A DNA stretch of 24,240 nucleotides from Chara braunii (lineage: Eukaryota; Streptophyta; Charophyceae; Charales; Characeae), in the NCBI GenBank assembly GCA_003427395.1, contig BFEA01000281.1, positions 1,927,438 through 1,951,677 of the forward strand. The letters are read 5' to 3'. The notes under the pieces are model-generated. The model saw only the letters and a list, made by a program, of their open reading frames with translations. It was not told the DNA's origin and did no database searches. Shown in pieces: positions 19,165 to 24,240 of the stretch. Made by a program: the position numbers and the translations under genes. Every line of letters begins with the position of its first letter. Positions within the stretch are counted from its first letter, which is position 1.

Positions 19165-19600
19165 ATTAGGTGGGGGTAGAGAAGGGGGGGGGGTAGTGAA
19201 CCAAGAGCCTCGGGATGGGAAGGACGAAGAGATTAAACCACCAGTACTTGGCGCAGCCATTGGCCATGGAAAAAAATAAAGTAGAAACTTGTCTAGTCGG
19301 ATGAATCATGCCATCGGCTGTGTCTAACAATAGACAGCGTGTCATTAGGTGGGGGTGGAGGGGGGGGGGAGGTTGTCTACCCGTAGACGAAGTGAACCAA
19401 GAGCCTCGGGATGGGAAGGACGAAGAGATTAAACCACTAGTACTTGGCGCAGCCATCGGCCATGGAAAAAAATAGAGTAGAAAACCACTAGTACTTGGCG
19501 CAGCCATCGGCCATGGAAAAAAATAGAGTAGAAACTTGTCTTGTCGGATGAATCATGCCATCGGCTGTAGCTAACAACAGACGGCGTGTCATAAAACGAC
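19165..19600. repeat. About 180-196-bp duplication with nested 51-bp repeat
   Basis: Copy 1 starts at ATTAGGTGGGGGT (19165) and copy 2 at 19344. AGTGAACCAAGAGCCTCGGG is found at about 19195 and 19391. Copy 2 has an extra segment (TTGTCTACCCGTAGACGAA) and an internal exact-looking 51-bp duplication (AAACCACTAGTACTTGGCGC at 19431 and 19482). The high identity suggests recent events. The minus-strand open frames 19166-19866 are repeat by-products, shown by repeated FFHGRWLRQVLVV. Confidence 0.92.
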
Positions 19601-20057
19601 AAATGTGCTGCGCTAACTTGAAAGTGTTCGTGGTAGTCTATAACGTCCGTCGTCGTCGATGATTTGCGTAGTGACGTTGTATGAGCTGGGCTGCTGGGGC
19701 GTCGATCAGCCGGGTGTCTCATTGTCATGGATGGTACCCGGGTCGATGATATTTCTAAAAAAATTAAACGAAAATGCAAATGAAAGAGGGCGGGGACAAT
19801 ATTGGTCTCTGACGAGGGAGTCCATTCATATTGACGATCACAGTGACGTGTTGTCGTAAATTGCAATCAGATCATGGCGAGACTGTGGAGATGTGTTTTC
19901 GTTGAGACTATTCGCTGTTCCCAGCCTGATCTATCCATGGTGCCTCGTTCTCAGCCTTACACTCGTCCCTCCTTCCTTTTGTTTCCTCTTGTCAATCCTG
20001 CATGAAAAGCGCTATGCCACATCTCGGCTCTTTCTTTGGGGGGGGGGTAATTTAGTA
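19601..20057. other. Gene-free spacer
   Basis: Short frames only. The G run at 20038-20047 is followed by the fold-back element. No gene is supported. Confidence 0.35.
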
Positions 20058-20226
20058 GAGTCACGAAAACGAGTTATAATTGCACTATGGGGCAAGATAT
20101 AGTTTGCAATTGCACTTCAGCCACTCTACACCTGGCCAGAAAGCTGGGTTGTATACCTTGCCTGAATTGCAATTCGAAACTCTATCTTGGCCCCCGTAGT
20201 GCAGTTATGACTCATGTTTACGACTC
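20058..20226. mobile_element. Fold-back (MITE-like) element, about 169 bp
   Basis: The left arm (20058-20114) and the complement of the right arm (20165-20226) match over about 55 bp with small gaps. Shared blocks, in order, are GAGTC, AAAC, GAGT, ATAA, TGCACTA, GGGG, CAAGATA, AGTTT and AATTGCA. A loop of about 50 bp separates the arms. No target duplication is clear. This architecture is typical of small non-autonomous fold-back elements. Confidence 0.65.
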
Positions 20227-20269
20227 CAGCGTAGTTTCCCCTCCTTTTTTTGTTTTCTCAAAACTCTCC

Positions 20270-20300
20270 CCGTCCTCCCCTCTTTTTTGAGGGGAGACGG
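20270..20300. repeat. Stem-loop with T6 loop
   Basis: CCGTCCTCCCCTC (20270-20282) pairs with GAGGGGAGACGG (20289-20300) except for one bulged base, around a TTTTTT loop. It looks like a simple inverted repeat. A terminator role is not expected in eukaryotic DNA. Confidence 0.7.
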
Positions 20301-21197
20301 CCTTGAGATATCGTTACTGAGCTGACCGGCCCCATGTAAGTCGGAAAATGTTTGTCTCATTTGTTATCTGATTCCATCACTTCTTCTCTGTGCAAAGACG
20401 GAACTAATAGAGGAGGAGGAAGTCGATACGGTTAACGTAGTGCGCATGGAGTTATGAATTTTCTCTGCCTGCTCGCTGGAAACCGAATTGGCATTACTGT
20501 CCTCAGCCGAATCGAATGCGTGGTCTTCATCGCTGTATTTGCACTGAAAGGTACCGAAATACCGCTTTAAAGGCTATGCGTTCTATCTGGTTGAAGCTGG
20601 CAGAAGGGCAAATTTCAAGAATGGCTGTCACCTCCACCTTGTGCCAAACATAATATTGTCTTTAGCGGTGTGATGCGTTCACCTCTGTCCACAAATGGCG
20701 TGATAGATATGCCGGCCGGTACCATGTGTTGTAAGATAGGACCTCTTGCCCACGGGCTATTTGAACGATGTGGCAGTGTTTGTATGAACGTAATGGAATG
20801 ACAAGGTCGAGGACAAGTAGATAAGAGTACGTCTTTCAAGGTGGAACGTGGAAGTGAAGAGTGCACCTCGAGCAGGCAGATTTAATTTTTTTTTTTTGAC
20901 CTTTTCTCGATTTATGCGTGTCATCCTTGGAGGCGCAGGGGCCATGCATGCTAATCTATCTTTTCTGTATCGTTCCAATTTAAACGGAGTATGAGCCGAA
21001 AGACCATCTAGCGCAGGCAGTGAGACCCCGATCTTGCCCTCGGTCAACATCAAAAAACACCCATTATTTTTCTTCGGCTTCTACTACTTCCTGTGATTTG
21101 TTATGAGACTTGCCGCCGACCGGAAAACACCTTCCCCGACGGTGCCATGCTGCTAGAAGCGTGTTATTCCGACTTCCATGATGCCTGCGAGGAGCAT
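20301..21197. other. Gene-free stretch
   Basis: No gene recognised. Overlapping small frames at 20615-21053 on the minus strand lack features and run through a T13 tract near 20886. Confidence 0.35.
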
Positions 21198-21262
21198 GTG
21201 CACCTTTCACGTCGGCGAAGCACGAGCCAGTGCGCCTTCCACGCTGGCAAAGCACGTGCAAC
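21198..21262. repeat. 32-bp tandem duplication
   Basis: GTGCACCTTTCACGTCGGCG (21198) and GTGCGCCTTCCACGCTGGCA (21230) are adjacent diverged copies. Each is followed by AAGCACG. Confidence 0.6.
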
Positions 21263-21301
21263 ATTGACACAGTCTAAGCATGAGTACCACCTTTCACACA
21301 C

Positions 21302-21412
21302 CTACAGTCTTCCCCCGAATTCAACGTACGGTCATCATAGCTGAATTTAGACTGAAAGATACACCAAATTCAGCTATGATGACGGTACGTTGTATTCGGG
21401 GGAAGACTGTAG
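21302..21412. mobile_element. Near-perfect 47-bp-arm hairpin (MITE-like)
   Basis: The left arm 21302-21348 and the complement of the right arm 21366-21412 agree at 45 of 47 positions, with a 17-nt loop. Both ends are CTACAGTCTTCCCCCGAAT and its complement. The arm segment GTACGTTGTATTCGGGGGAA is related to sequences at 22620 and 22676. No target duplication is obvious. An RNA copy of either strand would fold into a long hairpin. Confidence 0.85.
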
Positions 21413-21513
21413 CTTTTGGAGTTCTATTCATTCTTTTGCGAAAAGTTAAAAAGCCCTCCCCGTGGTGAAACCTGTGCATTCCTTTCGCCCCAAACGGGGC
21501 AAAATGTGCCTCA

Positions 21514-21642
21514 GGCCCCGAAATGACTTTTCCTGTCATTTTTGTAACCTACCCTGACCATCTCGGTAACGCCTTTTGTGCAAATATGGCGGGAAAGTGT
21601 TTTACAGGGTGCAATAATGACGGCAAAGGTCATTTCGAGGCC
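21514..21642. mobile_element. Diverged fold-back element
   Basis: 21514-21549 and the complement of 21607-21642 match at 29 of 36 positions, with CGAAATGAC conserved in both arms. The loop is about 57 bp. It lies about 100 bp after the 21302-21412 hairpin and is less well preserved, so probably older. Confidence 0.65.
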
Positions 21643-22305
21643 CGCGGGGGGGTCTTACCTTTATTGTTTTTATGGGATTATTTTGTGGGAATTGCCGCAT
21701 ATCTTACCGAAATGAATTGTTGCAGTGCAGGACATGACGACGATGACGGAGGAGGCGTGATATGAAAATGGAGAGGATATATCGTCAAATAGAACTGCCC
21801 GGTAAACCGTAGGCAGAGAGGGAGAAGAGGACAACAAACGAGCGGCTGTGACAAACTGTTTCGTCGGAGTTTCACCGACTCATCAGGAGGCTGAACCCTC
21901 AACAGTCTGCAGAATCCCCTCACTGATTATATATATATATATAGTGTATACACCACTCCATCCCTCCATTCCATAACCCTTGTGTCGGAGGTAAGAGGCA
22001 GAGTACAAACAACCACTGAACGTCCAGCGTGGCAGCCAGGACTCCCAACGAAGAGTAATTGCTCCGTCACCATTCTTGTCAGGGATGCGCGGTGAAATGT
22101 GCAAACGCTGAGAGGAGGAACCTCCTCCGCCGCCATAGCTATAAAATATAGATGACAGCGCACAGTAAGTGCCAGTAGTGGAGTCTTCATTGCTGTCTTA
22201 TTTGGTTTTTCAAACGAAATAGCTATGGGACAGAGACGTGCGTGCGGACTTCGCAGAGAAGTTCGGGCTGGGGAGGATCTTCGAGCCCCACAGGTGCCAC
22301 TCCCG
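21643..22305. other. Gene-free; short AT repeat
   Basis: (TA)n runs at about 21927-21942. CTATAAAATA near 22139 could serve as a TATA box, but no gene follows convincingly. The overlapping minus-strand frames at 21883-22316 have no features. Confidence 0.35.
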
Positions 22306-22438
22306 AGTCCCCACAAACAAACTGGAGCTGCTATCCTAATAGCGAGGCCTGAATCCTGGATACGGCGTCAGATCTTAGGGGTTCCCCACCAATAGACTGG
22401 AGCCATCCTGATAGCAAGACGGCGTCAGATCTCTCAGG
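22306..22438. repeat. Imperfect tandem repeat, about 75 bp
   Basis: ACTGGAG starts at 22321 and 22396. Each copy runs from CCCCAC through TATCCTAATAGC or CATCCTGATAGC to GGCGTCAGATCT. The second copy is about 15 bp shorter. Confidence 0.75.
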
Positions 22439-22589
22439 TGTGACAACGAGGAAATGTCAAATGCGGTTTAAGTTGGACAACAACAAGATGTCAAGAAAGA
22501 AATTGCCCAGGTTTGGAAAACAACGAAGACTATATAGCAAGCACAACAGTTACCGTCTTCCCCTCCTCGAACATTACGTATCGAAGCCG

Positions 22590-22696
22590 TCTTTCCGGTC
22601 AGTTTCATCCGTAATGGGGGTGCGTTATGTTCGGGGGAACAAAGCCATCTTCCTTGTGGGTTTCATCTAACACGGGTGCGTTATATTCGGGGGAAC
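22590..22696. repeat. 56-bp dimer with TTCGGGGGAAC module
   Basis: GTGCGTTATGTTCGGGGGAA (22620) and GTGCGTTATATTCGGGGGAA (22676) lie 56 bp apart, each preceded by GTTTCATC. The module resembles the arm of the 21302-21412 hairpin. Confidence 0.8.
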
Positions 22697-23062
22697 ACGT
22701 GAGGAACGTGCAGTAGACGGTGAGAGTAGAGGGATGCAGATTGGTCAAAGGCAGATCATCGGACGACGGTAGAAGTGGACACACGGAGAGGCTTAAAGAT
22801 CGCCGGTTGACGATCGAGGTCGAAAGGTCAGGAAGCGATGGCGGGATCGAGTTAGAGTAAGGGAGTAGGTGAGAACGGGAGGTCACGGGTTGGAGTAGGG
22901 AATAGGTGAGAACGGGAGGTTACGGGTGACGGGTGTGGGAGTAGTCATGAGGTTGAGACTTTGGTAAACTTAGGACAGAACATCGCATGCCCCAAGGACT
23001 GACCAGATGGCGTAATGGGCTAAGCAAAGAACGAAACTGTGGGAGTCAATTAGCTTCCTCCA
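22697..23062. repeat. 37-bp duplication in gene-free purine-rich DNA
   Basis: GGTGAGAACGGGAGGT occurs at about 22868 and 22905 with related flanks (GGAGTAGG, ACGGGT). The rest of the interval shows no gene. The minus-strand frame 22605-22886 runs through the preceding repeat and is not convincing. Confidence 0.6.
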
Positions 23063-23445
23063 TCATGAAAGCTGTTGTATCCAGTGTGGGTAGAGGCAGC
23101 ATGGTCTATCCGCTATGTCCGGTTCGGGTATCATGGGTGCATTGGGTGGTGATTTGCGGCCCACGTTGGGAACCCGCCCTGAGCTGCTCAGATGGTCATC
23201 CCAGGTGCAGCTGTCATCGGGAGACAGGATGGCGTTGGCCATTCTGCAAGGGTCCACGGTGGGCAAATGCCGGTGCAGTGTTAGTGGAGCCAAGAGAAGG
23301 TTAGTGTCGCCCTCGATAAGGGCAGGAAGGATCCAACCCAATATTTTAACATGCCAAGGCTGCGGACGTTGGGGCTGATCTCGTCGGCAATGTGGAGCAC
23401 AATGTTCCTGAAGGTGGCGTTGGTCATCTGCTCGCTGTCCTCCAT
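23063..23445 (-). pseudogene. Coding-like remnant, frameshifted, unknown family
   Basis: From ATG at 23445 the minus strand encodes 54 codons with strongly GC-ending codons (including TFRNIVLHIADEISPNVRSL) and stops at 23281. A second frame, open to 23063, takes over from about 23341 with an equally protein-like sequence (ILPALIEGDTNLLLAPL, PPNAPMIPEPDIADRP). One frameshift, or an undetected intron, would connect them. I recognise no family. Plus-strand frames over the same DNA also stay open because the region is GC-rich, so the strand choice rests on codon pattern and is uncertain. Confidence 0.28.
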
Positions 23446-23738
23446 GGGCACGGACAGGGTTTAACTCCCGCTACCGGGGGGCTTAGACTTGGTTTCGAGT
23501 CCTGGGCCGGCCTCCGGGACTCTTGGGTGCATATTGACATTCCTTCTGGCCATCAACCTGCAGCCTGGGCGGCAGGAGTCAGCAGGTATTGTTAGATCTG
23601 AGCATATTGCCAGTATAGGGCCTCTGAATCACCTCTTCCCCTACAGACACAGCAGTGACTGCTTAGTGCCAATCCGAGGGACCGAAAGGGCTCTCCACAA
23701 CTATGCCCATGTAGCCTTGATGTAGGTACATGAGGCCC
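23446..23738. other. Gene-free stretch, possible SINE body
   Basis: No supported gene. The sequence between the coding-like remnant and the T-arm-like motif could be the body of a minus-strand SINE, but I see no terminal tail or target duplication. Confidence 0.25.
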
Positions 23739-23755
23739 ATGGGAGTTGAGCCCAT
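23739..23755 (-). repeat. tRNA T-arm-like motif, possible SINE B box
   Basis: On the minus strand ATGGG-CTCAACT-CCCAT forms a 5-bp stem with a 7-nt loop, resembling a tRNA T-arm and the pol III B box (GGTTCRANYCC). No good A box or full cloverleaf is found upstream on the minus strand, so it is not a tRNA gene. A degraded tRNA-derived SINE is possible. Confidence 0.3.
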
Positions 23756-24240
23756 GACCTCCTGCGTGCCACTTGTGTCACCCTATGTGACGCGCAACCT
23801 CACGCCCTGTGCTGTCTTCCATTCGGAGTGTGAGCTGTGTGGAAAAGAGGCCCAGAAAAACAGCAAGATGGGGTGTGCCAAGGATTTTTGGAAATTGAGT
23901 GTGGGGACACATACAGAACTGAGATCCCCCGTGTTGGTCCGATATAGCAAGTCGATTGTTTTCGCGCGTCGCGGAAGGTACGCGCGGGCAAGGTGGGAAG
24001 GATGGAAAAATCCAAATTCAATCCAAAAAGTATTGTCGTGCCTCCCATCAGGCTACCGTCCGTCGTTTAGAACGGAAAGGCTTGGGCACGCTTCGCGTAT
24101 CTCGTTTCCGTATCAGGTCTCGTCGATGTTCACTGGTTAGTTCTAAGTCCGACGTGGATGGTCTCAGCCGTGTGGCTCTTTCTTTGTGCTCGTCTTCACT
24201 CCGTATTCGGTATTGAAAGCCTTTCGATTCGTAGTGATCG
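23756..24240. other. End of window, no supported gene
   Basis: Overlapping plus-strand frames at 23730-24140 and 23956-24216 have no recognisable motif. The first includes the SINE-like motif, which argues against it being a real gene. Confidence 0.3.

Noticed and set aside
20270-20300. Rho-independent terminator
   Set aside because: The T run is the loop, not a tail after the stem, and the DNA appears eukaryotic.
23440-23520. tRNA gene near GGGTTTAACTCCCGCTACC and GGTTTCGAGTCC
   Set aside because: B-box-like words only. No acceptor, D-arm or anticodon-arm pairing at the right spacing.

Overview
The window looks like nuclear, non-coding-rich DNA from a eukaryote with a repeat-laden genome. 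It has long AT-rich gene-free stretches, microsatellites with unresolved bases (N), many tandem arrays, fold-back elements and non-autonomous transposons. The one confident intact gene (17347-17814, +) encodes a small group 3 LEA protein built on 11-residue repeats. That gene, with G-box/ABRE and DRE-like sites upstream, suggests the green plant lineage. A charophyte alga or early land plant with an expanded genome is a reasonable guess, but nothing here proves it.

Layout: 1-2900 is a mosaic of small direct duplications (periods about 312, 300 and 65 bp) and GC palindromes. 2900-4680 is AT-rich with no convincing gene. 4680-5120 holds a TG microsatellite followed by AATC tetranucleotide arrays. 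5941-6900 is a 960-bp element with 28-bp terminal inverted repeats and four copies of a short palindrome. 8228-9440 contains two diverged copies of a roughly 240-bp sequence. The first copy is split by a 528-bp hAT-like insertion with an 8-bp target duplication, and the second copy preserves the empty site.

10092-11541 (-) carries the remains of a protein gene I do not recognise, broken by three in-frame stops and one frameshift. From 11556 to about 15120 runs an almost continuous succession of seven tandem-repeat families with units of about 28-74 bp. Most units contain a GC-rich dyad, and neighbouring families share sub-sequences. 15573-15860 is a further array whose units each carry a hairpin.

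15860-18430 is the LEA gene with its upstream and downstream regions. 18440-19600 consists of tandem duplications. 20058-21650 holds three fold-back (MITE-like) elements, and 22306-22942 holds short tandem repeats. 23063-23760 contains a coding-like but frameshifted minus-strand stretch and a tRNA T-arm-like motif that may belong to a SINE. There is no operon, CRISPR array, rRNA or convincing tRNA gene. The elements mostly do not work together functionally; the window is best read as one stress-protein gene embedded in transposon and satellite debris.
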